Assembly (NCBI GenBank): GCA_020633315.1
Contig: JACKDV010000021.1
Span: 1 to 64,000, forward strand
Direction: 5' to 3'
Source: Myxococcales bacterium
GTDB taxonomy: Bacteria; Myxococcota_A; Polyangia; Nannocystales; Nannocystaceae
DNA: 64,000 nt
The notes under the pieces were generated by a model. It was not told the DNA's origin. It ran no database searches and saw nothing but the letters and a program-made list of their open reading frames with translations. The translations under genes and the position numbers were made by a program. Below are positions 35,463-43,595 of the stretch, one piece after another (the first letter of the stretch is position 1; each line of letters begins with the position of its first letter).

Positions 35463-37940
35463 ATGGCTTCTTCCTTGGATGCGCTCGGTGGGTTGCTGGC
35501 GATGTCGGAGCCGGCACCCAACCTGGAGGCCCGGGCGCTGTCGCCCACCGTCGGGTGGCTGGTGCTGGTGTGCGTGGTGGCGTTCATCGCCCTGTGCATC
35601 CTGCACGCCGATCGCTTCCGCCGGCTGTGGATGCGCGCCGAGGACCCGCGCACCCTGGGCCTGTTCCGCATCCTCTTTGGGCTGATGCTGCTGCTGAACC
35701 TCTCGGGGATGTGGGAGCAGCTCGAGTTCCTGTTCACCGACGAGGGGCTGTTCTACACCGACACCGCGCGTCGGGTGCTGGGCGGCAAGCAGTTCGCGGG
35801 CTACGGCGAGGGCGTGGACGGTGAGGCGGTGGGCTTCTTCGGGCCCGCGGCGATCCTGCAGTTCCTGGAGGGGCCCCGCTACTCGCTGCTGATGTTCCGC
35901 AGCGATCCCACCTTCTTCTGGATCCACCTGTGGGCCTACGTGGCGGTGGTGGTGGTGTTCATCCTCGGCTGGCGCGCTCGCCTGATGGGCCTGCTCGCCT
36001 TCGCCCTGATGACCAGCCTGACCATGCGCAACCCCATCTACATGACGGGGGCCGACGTGGTCTTCAAGGTGTTCTTCTTCCTGCTGGTGCTGTCTCGCAG
36101 CGGCCACGCCTACAGCCTCGACAACTGGCTGCGCTGCCGTCGGCTGCGGCGGGCGGGGCGGCTGAGCGAGCCGGGCGGCCCGGGGGAGGGCGCGGGGCTG
36201 GCCCCGAGCGACGAGCACCCGAAGGGGCTCGAGGCGATCTACCGGCGGATCCCCGCGTGGCCGCGGCTGCTCATGATGATGCAGCTCGCCACCATCTACT
36301 TCTACACGGGCTGCGCCAAGACCGGGAGCATCTGGGCCGCGGGCGACTCGCTCTACTATGCGCTCAACCTCGATCACTTCTACCGGGCGCCCCCGCAGCT
36401 GCTGTCCTCGCTGTTCGGCACCAACCTGTTCCGGCTGATGACCTGGGGCGTGCACGTGTGGCAGATCGGCTTCCCGCTGGTGCTGGTGGGGCTGGTCGCC
36501 CGCTTCCAGATCCGCGAGGGCTTCGGCCCCGGCCGCGGCTGGCGACGCCACGCCACGCGCCTGCTGTGGATGCTCGTCGGCTTCGGGGCCCTCGGGGTCA
36601 CCGTGGTCGCCCTGCCGGTGCACTACGAGCCCATGCGCGGCGGCCCCAGCACCGTGCAGCTGCAGTGGCTGGTGGCGGTGGGCTGGGCGCTGGGCATGGT
36701 AGCGCTGGCGCTGGGCTGGCGACGCCTGCGGGATCGCCCGCTGCACCTGCGGATCCGCGGTCGCGAGCGGGTGATCGATCTCGAGAGCGTGTGCACGTGG
36801 CTCCTGGGTCGCCGCCTGTGGCTGACCATCGGCCTGTTCTTCCACGTGCAGATCTTCATGCTCATGAACATCGGCATGTTCGCGCCGATCATGATCATGG
36901 TGTACCTGTGCTGCCTCAACGGCACGGAGACCGCCTCGATCCTCCGCTCGCTGCGGCGGGCGCTGGCGCGGCTGGGCGGTCCCTTCGCGGGGCTGCGTCC
37001 GAGCGGGCCGCCGGTGCCCGCCGAGGATCCCTCGCTGCCGCAGCTGCACCGCGACGCGGCGGTGATGCCCGCGTGGGCGCTGGGGTCGGCTCTCGCCGCC
37101 GCGGTGGCGCTGGTGCTCGCCGAGGTGGAGGGCCTGGGTGCTCCCTGGCCCGGCGCCATGGTGTGGCTGGGCCTGGCCGCGCTGGTGATCGGCGGGCTCG
37201 TGGGCTGGCGGAGGGGACGGCGTGACACGGGGCTCCCCGCGGACGCGGTGCCCTGGGCCTACGGCCCCCTGGGGCGCGGGCTGGCCACCGTGGTGGTGGT
37301 CACCCACATCGGCGCGGTGGCTCTGCACTGCATCCCCGACAAGGACAGCTGCTTCGCGTTCCGCCGCGAGGCGCGGGAGACCGTGGCGCCCTGGCTGCGG
37401 GCCACCCAGACCGATCAGAGCTGGGGGATGTTCGCGCCCAACCCCCTGCGCAGCAACGTGTTCCTCAAGGTGCTCGTGACCGACGAGCAGGGCGAGGTGT
37501 GGGACCTACGGACCGACGCCAACTCGCCGCGCAACAAGGACATCCCGTGGATCTGGTACGACCGGGCGGGGAAGATCACCCGGAGGGTCAACGGCGACGG
37601 CAAGTGGTACCGGCGGTGGTTCGCCCGCTACCACTGTCGCCGCTGGGCGCTCGACCACGGCGGCGAGCTGCCGCGCACCGTCGAGCTGGTCAAGGTCTGG
37701 TACTCGATCCCCACGCCGGAGGAGGTCGCAGGCAAGGGCTACTACCGCCCCGCCGATCTGCTCGAGCGAGCCGGGCACGAGAAGTCCGTGGCCAAGGTGC
37801 GCTGTGCCTTCGAGGAGGACGGCCAGCTCACCAACGAGCTGCGCGAGCGCCACGGGTTCCCCTCGGTGGACGAAGGTGCGATCCAGCGCCGCAACCCCCG
37901 ACGGCAGCAGACCTGGGAGCGCAACCATCCGGGAGGGTGA
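35463..37940 (+). CDS. HTTM (vitamin K-dependent carboxylase-like) membrane protein
   Basis: 825 residues from ATG 35463; ATG 35502 is an alternative and neither has a strong ribosome site. The N-terminal about 500 residues hold many membrane helices with the HTTM signature: RTLGLFRILFGLMLLLNLSG, YVAVVVVFILGWRARLMG, NWLRCRRLRRAG, QLATIYFYTGCAKTGSIW. HTTM domains are related to vitamin K-dependent gamma-glutamyl carboxylase, though most bacterial members have no proven reaction. After about 630 there is an extramembrane domain (WGMFAPNPLRSNVFLKVL, KWYRRWFARYHCRRWALDHG). The stop codon lies inside the first unit of a 13-bp tandem repeat. Confidence 0.85.
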   Translation: MASSLDALGGLLAMSEPAPNLEARALSPTVGWLVLVCVVAFIALCILHADRFRRLWMRAEDPRTLGLFRILFGLMLLLNLSGMWEQLEFLFTDEGLFYTDTARRVLGGKQFAGYGEGVDGEAVGFFGPAAILQFLEGPRYSLLMFRSDPTFFWIHLWAYVAVVVVFILGWRARLMGLLAFALMTSLTMRNPIYMTGADVVFKVFFFLLVLSRSGHAYSLDNWLRCRRLRRAGRLSEPGGPGEGAGLAPSDEHPKGLEAIYRRIPAWPRLLMMMQLATIYFYTGCAKTGSIWAAGDSLYYALNLDHFYRAPPQLLSSLFGTNLFRLMTWGVHVWQIGFPLVLVGLVARFQIREGFGPGRGWRRHATRLLWMLVGFGALGVTVVALPVHYEPMRGGPSTVQLQWLVAVGWALGMVALALGWRRLRDRPLHLRIRGRERVIDLESVCTWLLGRRLWLTIGLFFHVQIFMLMNIGMFAPIMIMVYLCCLNGTETASILRSLRRALARLGGPFAGLRPSGPPVPAEDPSLPQLHRDAAVMPAWALGSALAAAVALVLAEVEGLGAPWPGAMVWLGLAALVIGGLVGWRRGRRDTGLPADAVPWAYGPLGRGLATVVVVTHIGAVALHCIPDKDSCFAFRREARETVAPWLRATQTDQSWGMFAPNPLRSNVFLKVLVTDEQGEVWDLRTDANSPRNKDIPWIWYDRAGKITRRVNGDGKWYRRWFARYHCRRWALDHGGELPRTVELVKVWYSIPTPEEVAGKGYYRPADLLERAGHEKSVAKVRCAFEEDGQLTNELRERHGFPSVDEGAIQRRNPRRQQTWERNHPGG

Positions 37941-38045
37941 GCCGGGAGGGTGAGCCGGGAGGGTGAGCCGGGAGGGCGAGCCGGGAGGGTGAGCCGGGAG
38001 CGCGAGCCGGGAGCGCGAGCCGGGAGCGCGAGCCGGGAGCGTGAG
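37929..38045. repeat. Minisatellite: nine tandem 13-bp units
   Basis: Nine contiguous 13-bp units run from 37929 to 38045. Three begin the array as CCGGGAGGGTGAG, one has CGAG, one returns to TGAG, three read CCGGGAGCGCGAG and the last CCGGGAGCGTGAG. The array includes the HTTM stop codon and fills most of the gap to the convergent oxidoreductase. Two sequence variants in blocks suggest expansion by unequal duplication. Confidence 0.95.
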
Positions 38046-38052
38046 CGAGCGT

Positions 38053-38088
38053 GGAGCCGGCCGCGACGAGGAGGTCGCGCCCGGCTCC
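38053..38088. terminator. Hairpin between convergent genes
   Basis: GGAGCCGG (38053-38060) pairs with CCGGCTCC (38081-38088), and CGCGAC (38062-38067) with GTCGCG (38074-38079), around a 6-base loop with one C-C mismatch. It has no T-tract, but it sits 35 bp after the oxidoreductase stop and could terminate from either side. Confidence 0.6.
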
Positions 38089-38123
38089 CGAGCTCGGTGC
38101 TCGCGAAGCCGCTCCTCGTCCGC

Positions 38124-39065
38124 TCATGCCCCGATGGCGATCGCCACCTTGCCCGCGCTGCGGCCGTGCTCGACGTAGGCCTGGGCCTCGGCGAGCTGGT
38201 CGAGCGGCCAGGTGCGATCGATGATCGGCCGGACCTCTCCCTTGCCGAGCCACTCCACCAGCACGTCGCTGCTGCGCGGCACGACGAACATGGTCTGGTA
38301 GGCCGGCCCGGGCAGCAGCTTGCCGAGCTGCGCCCGCAGCATGATCGCGGGCTTGGAGGCGATGGACACGTGGCGCCCCCCGGGCGCGAGCAGGCGGCGA
38401 GAGGCGAGCACCCCGATGTTGCCCACGCAATCGGCAATGGCATCGTAGGCGTGGCGGGCCGCGAAGGGATCCTCCTGCGTGTAGTCGATGACGACGTCCG
38501 CCCCGAGCTCGAGCAGCAGCTCGCGCTTGGAGGTGCTGCCCACCGCGGTCACGTGGCAGCCGAGCGCCTTGGCGATCTGCACCGCGAAGGTCCCCACGCC
38601 TCCGCCCGCTCCGTTGATGAGCACCTTCTCCCCCGCGCGTACCTTCAGCACCTCGGTCAGCGCCTGGTAGGCGGTCAGCCCCGATCCCGCGGTCACGCCC
38701 GCCTCCTCCCACGACACGTTGGCGGGCTTGATCGCGGCCCCCGACGCCTCGACCACCGCATACTCCGCATACGCCCCGCCGGTGCGGACGTCGGTGAAGC
38801 CGAACACCTCGTCGCCCACCGAGAAGCCCTCCACCTCGCTGCCCACCGCCTCCACGGTTCCCGCGTAGTCGATTCCCAGCACCGTGGGCAGGCGCTGCGG
38901 GAAGATGAAGCGCAGCGAGCCCTGGCGGATCGCACAGTCGACGGGGTTGACCGAGGACGCATGCATGCGGACCAGGAGCTGGGTGGGGCTGGGAGCAGGG
39001 ACCTCGGCCTCGACGACCTCGAAGACCTCGGGACGACCGTAGCGACGGATGATGGCGGCTCGCAT
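38124..39065 (-). CDS. NADP-dependent quinone oxidoreductase (MDR superfamily)
   Basis: 313 residues from ATG 39065. Medium-chain dehydrogenase/reductase motifs are in order: RMHASSVNPVDCAIRQG, PTVLGIDYAGTVEAVG, the Rossmann glycine motif LINGAGGGVGTFAVQIAKAL, and a C-terminal IIDRTWPLDQLAEAQAYVE-type segment. Structural and catalytic zinc ligands are absent, as in zeta-crystallin/quinone reductases, which reduce quinones or enones with NADPH. Two strong inverted repeats just upstream (39086-39139) suggest repression by a dedicated regulator responding to electrophiles or redox stress, though no regulator gene is adjacent. Confidence 0.92.
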   Translation of the reverse strand: MRAAIIRRYGRPEVFEVVEAEVPAPSPTQLLVRMHASSVNPVDCAIRQGSLRFIFPQRLPTVLGIDYAGTVEAVGSEVEGFSVGDEVFGFTDVRTGGAYAEYAVVEASGAAIKPANVSWEEAGVTAGSGLTAYQALTEVLKVRAGEKVLINGAGGGVGTFAVQIAKALGCHVTAVGSTSKRELLLELGADVVIDYTQEDPFAARHAYDAIADCVGNIGVLASRRLLAPGGRHVSIASKPAIMLRAQLGKLLPGPAYQTMFVVPRSSDVLVEWLGKGEVRPIIDRTWPLDQLAEAQAYVEHGRSAGKVAIAIGA

Positions 39066-39085
39066 GAGGCCAGCATGATTGAGCC

Positions 39086-39139
39086 CAATTGCCGAAGCAA
39101 TTGCGTTCGATTCTCTTCACTATCAACTGATGGTTGATA
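39086..39139. promoter_or_regulatory. Two operator-like inverted repeats before the oxidoreductase
   Basis: CAATTGC-CGAA-GCAATTG (39086-39103) and TATCAAC-TGATG-GTTGATA (39121-39139) are perfect 7-bp-arm inverted repeats in an AT-rich island, 21-74 bp upstream of the minus-strand oxidoreductase ATG. The spacing suits operators overlapping a promoter; the second resembles sites bound by winged-helix repressors of NAD(P)H reductases. The rest of 39140-39348 holds no gene. Confidence 0.6.
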
Positions 39140-39348
39140 ATCTGAAAACGTGGCTCCGGGGGCCGATCTCCTGGGTCCGAGGGCCATGGTCGGGGATCCA
39201 CCACCCGGCGATCTGCCTCGATGTCGAGGTGACCCACGCGTATTACCGGCTGAAAATCGAGTCGCGCGGATCTAGGATGATGCCGGGTCCGGGGACGGGG
39301 CGACGTGGCAACACGACGCCCCGAAGGGCTCGTGCGCTTCCAAACCCC

Positions 39349-41244
39349 ATGCAGCCGACTCTCGAAGAGCGAGCCCAACTCGTCCTCGGTCTGGCCCTGG
39401 GCACGACGCGCCTCGACGAGGTCATGGCGCGCCACGGCGTCGCGCGGGAGACGGTGGCGATCTGGGTGCAGGAGCTGGTCCACGCCGCGCCCGAGCGCTT
39501 CGACGCCGACATGCTGGCGGTGCTGCGCACCCTGGGGCTGGTGCGCCGCGACGTGCACCCGCAGCAATCGGGGCGGATCCAGGAGGTGCAGCCGCTCGAC
39601 CTGCTGCAGAGCCTGAGCATCTACAAGCAGGCCGGCCAGGTGCTGTTCTTCCACCCCCACGGGGTGAGCCAGGTGTGGTTCGAGGGCGGGCAGCTCATCG
39701 ATGCGAGCAGCGGCCGGCTCACCGGGGCGGCGGCCGTCCATCGCATCGCGGGGCACGAGGCGGGGGACTTCCGCGTGGAGGTGACCGGAGAGTCGCGCTC
39801 GCGCACCATCGAGTCGAGCGGCGGGCTGGTGTTCGAGTCGGCGCGGCGCATGGACGAGTCGCGCCGCATCCTCGAGGGGCTGCCGCCGCGCGGGACGGTG
39901 CTGGCCTCGGCCCTGCCCCCGGGCGAGCTCGAGCGCCTCGAGCCCGCGGAGGCCCGCACCGTGCTGCGGCTGTTCGGCCTGGGGGCCACCGTGGGCGAGG
40001 TGGGCGAGCGCTCGCCGCTGGGCGAGCTCGAGACCCTGCAGGTGATCGCGGCCCAGCTCGAGGAGGAGCGGCTGCGCCCCACGGGAGAGCAGCGGCTGCC
40101 CGAGGTGCCCAGCGTGGAGCGTAGGGTGCATGCGCTCGAGGTGGCGGCAGGCGAGGCGGGGCGCGAGCCCGCACCGCGGAGCTCGGGGTCGATCTCCTTG
40201 CCCTCGATGCGGCTGTCGACCTCGCAGGAGCTGCGCCGCAGCCCCTCGGGCCCCCAGCGCTCTCCCTCGCCGCCGCGGGCCTGGCCGAGCCGCCGCGGGC
40301 CGATGGTGGCCGTCGGCGCGGGGGCGCTGCTGCTGGTGGCGATCGTCGTGGCGGCGAGCGGAGGCGACGACGAGGCGACCGACGCGGGCGCGTCGTCGTC
40401 GGTGGTGCAGGCTCCTCCCGAGGCCGCCGGTCCGCCGCCCGAGCCCTGCTCCCCGTCGATGGTGCACCTGCCCGCGACCGAGCTGATGGTGGGTCGCGAG
40501 GACCGGGCCCTCGACGCTGCGCCGCCCCACATGGTGCGGATCCCGGCGCTGTGCATGGATCGCCACGAGGTGACGGTGGCCGACTACCGCGCCTGCGTGG
40601 AGGCGGGGGCCTGCCGCTCCACGCTGCCCGAGCTCCCCGAGGGCGGGACCGGCGGGCCCGGTGAGCGAAGGGCTCGCAAGGCGGCCCGCGACCCTCGCTG
40701 CACCGAGGGCCAGCCGGAGCTGGGCTCGCATCCGATCAATTGCCTGAGCTGGGATCAGGCCGACGCCTACTGTCGGTATCGCGGCAAGCGGCTGCCCACC
40801 GAGGCGCAGTGGGAGCGAGCGGCCCGTGCCGCCGAGGGGCGCAAGTATCCGTGGGGGCACGAGCCGCCCACCTCCGATCGCCTCAATGCCTGCGGGCGCG
40901 AGTGCACCGAGGGCGTGCCCGCCTACGGCGAGCCGGACCTGCACGTGGCCACGGCTCCGGTGGGGCACTACCCGCAGGGCGTGACCCCCGAGGGCGTGCA
41001 CGATCTGGCGGGCAACGTGCGCGAGTGGACCGCGGACGGCTATCGTCGCTACGCGGCCGGTGTCGCCGATGATCCCCAGGTGGAGTCGAGCGATGGCGAT
41101 CGCGTGGTGCGAGGCGGTGGCTTCACCAGCGCCGACCGCAGCGAGCTCGACGTGGCCTACCGCCGACGCATGCCCGGCGACGCGGCGGCGCCCGACCTGG
41201 GCCTGCGCTGCGTCGCCGATCCCGTGGTCGCGCCCGAGCCCTGA
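39349..41244 (+). CDS. DUF4388-TM-formylglycine-generating-enzyme-like fusion
   Basis: 631 residues from ATG 39349. The N-terminal helical part (LEERAQLVLGLALGTTRLDE) leads to a DUF4388 domain (about 80-150: LDLLQSLSIYKQAGQVLFFH, VWFEGGQLIDASSG). A linker and one membrane helix (about 323-341, MVAVGAGALLLVAIVVAAS) follow, then a sulfatase-modifying-factor (FGE) domain from about 365 to the end. FGE motifs include CMDRHEVTVADYRACVEAGA, NCLSWDQADAYCRYRGKRLP, TEAQWERAARA, GNVREWT and RVVRGGGF. True FGE oxidises Cys to formylglycine, but most bacterial homologues have other roles, and the catalytic cysteine pair near the C-terminus is not evident. A cytosolic sensor coupled to an external domain is inferred. 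Confidence 0.85.
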   Translation: MQPTLEERAQLVLGLALGTTRLDEVMARHGVARETVAIWVQELVHAAPERFDADMLAVLRTLGLVRRDVHPQQSGRIQEVQPLDLLQSLSIYKQAGQVLFFHPHGVSQVWFEGGQLIDASSGRLTGAAAVHRIAGHEAGDFRVEVTGESRSRTIESSGGLVFESARRMDESRRILEGLPPRGTVLASALPPGELERLEPAEARTVLRLFGLGATVGEVGERSPLGELETLQVIAAQLEEERLRPTGEQRLPEVPSVERRVHALEVAAGEAGREPAPRSSGSISLPSMRLSTSQELRRSPSGPQRSPSPPRAWPSRRGPMVAVGAGALLLVAIVVAASGGDDEATDAGASSSVVQAPPEAAGPPPEPCSPSMVHLPATELMVGREDRALDAAPPHMVRIPALCMDRHEVTVADYRACVEAGACRSTLPELPEGGTGGPGERRARKAARDPRCTEGQPELGSHPINCLSWDQADAYCRYRGKRLPTEAQWERAARAAEGRKYPWGHEPPTSDRLNACGRECTEGVPAYGEPDLHVATAPVGHYPQGVTPEGVHDLAGNVREWTADGYRRYAAGVADDPQVESSDGDRVVRGGGFTSADRSELDVAYRRRMPGDAAAPDLGLRCVADPVVAPEP

Positions 41245-41259
41245 GCGAGGCCCTCCGCC

Positions 41260-41925
41260 TCACAGGGGGACGATGGTCTCGGAGAGCAGCACCTCGGCCG
41301 TGGTGGTCACCACCCGACCCGAGGCGTCGACGTACTCCGCCTCGACGAGGGCGGTCTGGCCCAGCAGCGGCATCGGATCCACGTCGAAGATCATGTTGAT
41401 CCAGAGCGCCTCCGAGAACTCGCCGCTCGGATCGCAGTCCATCACCACCAGGGTGGGGAGGTCGGCCACCACCTGCTCGGCCACGGTGCCGCGCAGGTGA
41501 CCGTCGCCGAAGTCGGCGAGGTCGAGGCCCACGCCGCGCATGCCCAAGGTGACGTGGTAGCCGCCCTGGTGCCCCAGGTAGATCTGCGCGGGGCCGGAGT
41601 CGAGGGGCAGGTACTCGTCCACCCCGTGGCCGAGCTCGATCGTGGGGGGCTCCACGCCCGCGGGGCAGTACTCGGGCGGAGGCCCGCCCACCTCGATCCC
41701 GATGGTGGCCGGGCCGTCGTCGGTGGTGATGCCCGTGTCGGCCGGCGCCCCGGTGGAGCTGTTGGTGCTCATGGGCCCGGAGGTCGCCGCATCGGTGGCG
41801 TGGGTGGTGCTCGTGGCCGAGTCGGGGCTCGTGCCCTCGTCGGGCCCAGAGGAGGGGACCAGGCAGCCCGCGATCGCGATCGACAGCAGGGCCAGGGCCA
41901 CGGGGCGAGGGCTCGATTCGATCAC
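41260..41925 (-). CDS. Secreted lipoprotein of unknown function
   Basis: 221 residues from GTG 41925, which starts a signal with lipobox LLSIAIAGC (Cys21). The Ser/Thr/Asp-rich linker typical of this genome's lipoproteins extends to about residue 60. The globular part has beta strands (AQIYLGHQGGYHVTLGMRGV, ALVEAEYVDASGRVVTTTAE) and several Cys and Asp. No family is recognised. It converges with the FGE fusion gene (15 bp). The next minus-strand gene upstream is a metallo-beta-lactamase-fold protein, 71 bp away, possibly co-transcribed. Confidence 0.78.
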   Translation of the reverse strand: MIESSPRPVALALLSIAIAGCLVPSSGPDEGTSPDSATSTTHATDAATSGPMSTNSSTGAPADTGITTDDGPATIGIEVGGPPPEYCPAGVEPPTIELGHGVDEYLPLDSGPAQIYLGHQGGYHVTLGMRGVGLDLADFGDGHLRGTVAEQVVADLPTLVVMDCDPSGEFSEALWINMIFDVDPMPLLGQTALVEAEYVDASGRVVTTTAEVLLSETIVPL

Positions 41926-41996
41926 CGCACCCGAGCATAGCGCAGGAGGACAGGGGGCGCTGCACCACAGCGAGCCGCTCGCCCATCGCTCGTGCG

Positions 41997-43175
41997 TCAG
42001 TCGACCTTGGTGGCGATGATCGGATACTCCCGGGCGCTGCGCCACGGGACCTCGGGCCACCAGGCGAGCAGGGGCGGCGGGCGAGTGGGCTCGACGCTCT
42101 CGCCCGGGCGCGGGGCCACCACCGCGGTGCCGGCCTCGTCGGCGGCCACCAGCACCCGCTCGATGGGCTCGGTCCAGCCGTGGTAGGCCAGATCGAACAG
42201 CCCCCAGTGCACCGGCAGCAGCAGCTCGCCCCGCACCATCTGCTGGGCGCGGACCGCCTGCTCGGGGCCCAGGTGCCAGTCGGGCCACGCCTGCCCGTAG
42301 GCGCCCACCTCGATCATCGCCACGTCGAAGGGGCCCAGGCGCTCTCCGATCTCGCGCATCGCCGGGAACAGGCCGGTGTCACCCGAGAAGAACACGCGGT
42401 GGTCGGGACCCTGGAGCGCATAGCCGGCCCACAGCGTGCGGTCCTGATCGAGGAGCTGGCGGCCGGAGGCGTGGCGAGCCGGCGTGGCCACGAGCCGCAG
42501 GTCGCCGAGCGCATGCTCCTGCCACCAGTCGAGCTCCACGATGCGCTCCTCGGGCACGCCCCAGTAGGCCAGGTGGGCGCCCACCCCCAGCGGCGCGATG
42601 AAGGTGGTGTCCCAGTCCTTCATGGCCACGATGGTGGGGTAGTCGAGGTGGTCGTAGTGATCGTGCGAGAGCACCACGGCGTCGAGGCGAGGCAGCTCGG
42701 CCAGCGGCAGGGGAGGGGCGTACCAGCGCTGGGGCCCGATCCACGTGAGGGGGGAGGCTCGCTCGCCCCAGACCGGATCGGTGAGGATGCGATGGCCGTC
42801 GATCTCGACCAGCAAGGTGGAGTGCCCCAGCCAGGTGATGCGCAGGCCCGAGGCGGGGGCGGTGGCGAAGCGCTCGCCGTCGACGGGCACGACGGGCAGG
42901 GGCTCGGCGGGGCTCGAGTGGTCGCTGCTGTGCAGCGCCTCGGTGAGCATGCCCCAGGCGTCGTTCCACAGCGGCTGCGGGTTCGCGAACACCCCGTCGC
43001 TCCACTGGGGTGACGCCTGCATCCGCGCCAGGCGATCGCCGCGGGGGGCCTGGCCGAAGGCGGTCCAGCCCTGGACGACGACGACGACGACGAGCACCAG
43101 CAGCAGCGCCAGCCCGACGGCGCCCGCCTGCAGCGCGCGACGAAGGATGCGGCGGAGGCGAGAGGACGCGGGCAT
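41997..43175 (-). CDS. NAPE-PLD-like metallo-beta-lactamase-fold hydrolase
   Basis: 392 residues from ATG 43175. An N-terminal membrane helix (AVGLALLLVLVVVVVVQGW) anchors an MBL fold. ITWLGHSTLLVEIDGHRILT and the zinc motif LSHDHYDHLD are followed by PARHASG, FSGDTGLF and LPVHWGLFDL. These match the group of N-acyl-phosphatidylethanolamine phospholipase D-like enzymes (also called UlaG/RomA-like MBL proteins), which often cut phosphodiesters of lipids. The chemistry here is inferred from family. The active site likely faces the periplasm. A small lipoprotein gene lies 61 bp upstream on the same strand. Confidence 0.9.
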   Translation of the reverse strand: MPASSRLRRILRRALQAGAVGLALLLVLVVVVVVQGWTAFGQAPRGDRLARMQASPQWSDGVFANPQPLWNDAWGMLTEALHSSDHSSPAEPLPVVPVDGERFATAPASGLRITWLGHSTLLVEIDGHRILTDPVWGERASPLTWIGPQRWYAPPLPLAELPRLDAVVLSHDHYDHLDYPTIVAMKDWDTTFIAPLGVGAHLAYWGVPEERIVELDWWQEHALGDLRLVATPARHASGRQLLDQDRTLWAGYALQGPDHRVFFSGDTGLFPAMREIGERLGPFDVAMIEVGAYGQAWPDWHLGPEQAVRAQQMVRGELLLPVHWGLFDLAYHGWTEPIERVLVAADEAGTAVVAPRPGESVEPTRPPPLLAWWPEVPWRSAREYPIIATKVD

Positions 43176-43236
43176 GCCGAGCGCAGGGCGCTCGTCGACC
43201 CTACACCGGCCGAGGGCCCCGGTGCGAGACGTGGGG

Positions 43237-43533
43237 TCAGCGCGAGGGGGCCATCGCGATGTCGGTCATCATCGACGGCAGGTCGGGGCGCTTGGGCGCA
43301 GCGACGATCGCGTCGGGACCGCCGCCCAGATCGTCGGCCTCCATCACCAGCACGGTGGTGGTGGGATCGGCCGCGGTCACCATGGGGGGCTCGGTCTCGA
43401 GCTCGGGCGACGCAGGCTCCGTGCGCTCGGGGGCCGGGGTCGAGGCCGGCGAAGACGAGGAGGCCGGGGCGGGTGCGTGGGCGCAGGCCGAGGCCAGCCC
43501 GGCGGCGAGGACGAGGACGAGGGACCAACGCAT
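43237..43533 (-). CDS. Small lipoprotein
   Basis: 98 residues from ATG 43533 with an AAGGA ribosome site. Signal MRWSLVLVLAAGLASAC gives lipid Cys17. The rest is Pro/Ala/Ser/Glu-rich with a short ordered-looking stretch (TTTVLVMEADDLGGGPDAIV). No family is recognised. It lies between the LysR regulator and the NAPE-PLD-like gene on the same strand and may be co-transcribed with the latter. Confidence 0.7.
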   Translation of the reverse strand: MRWSLVLVLAAGLASACAHAPAPASSSSPASTPAPERTEPASPELETEPPMVTAADPTTTVLVMEADDLGGGPDAIVAAPKRPDLPSMMTDIAMAPSR

Positions 43534-43595
43534 CACGAGGTCCTTGGCCGGTCGTCGCGGATTCCGTGAGGTCGCCGCGAGGAAGAGTGGCGACC

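Noticed and set aside
37950..39137. Plus-strand frame starting in the 13-bp repeats and crossing the oxidoreductase gene
   Set aside because: The translation begins with repeat-derived Arg/Glu/Gly and is then antisense to a clear MDR dehydrogenase.
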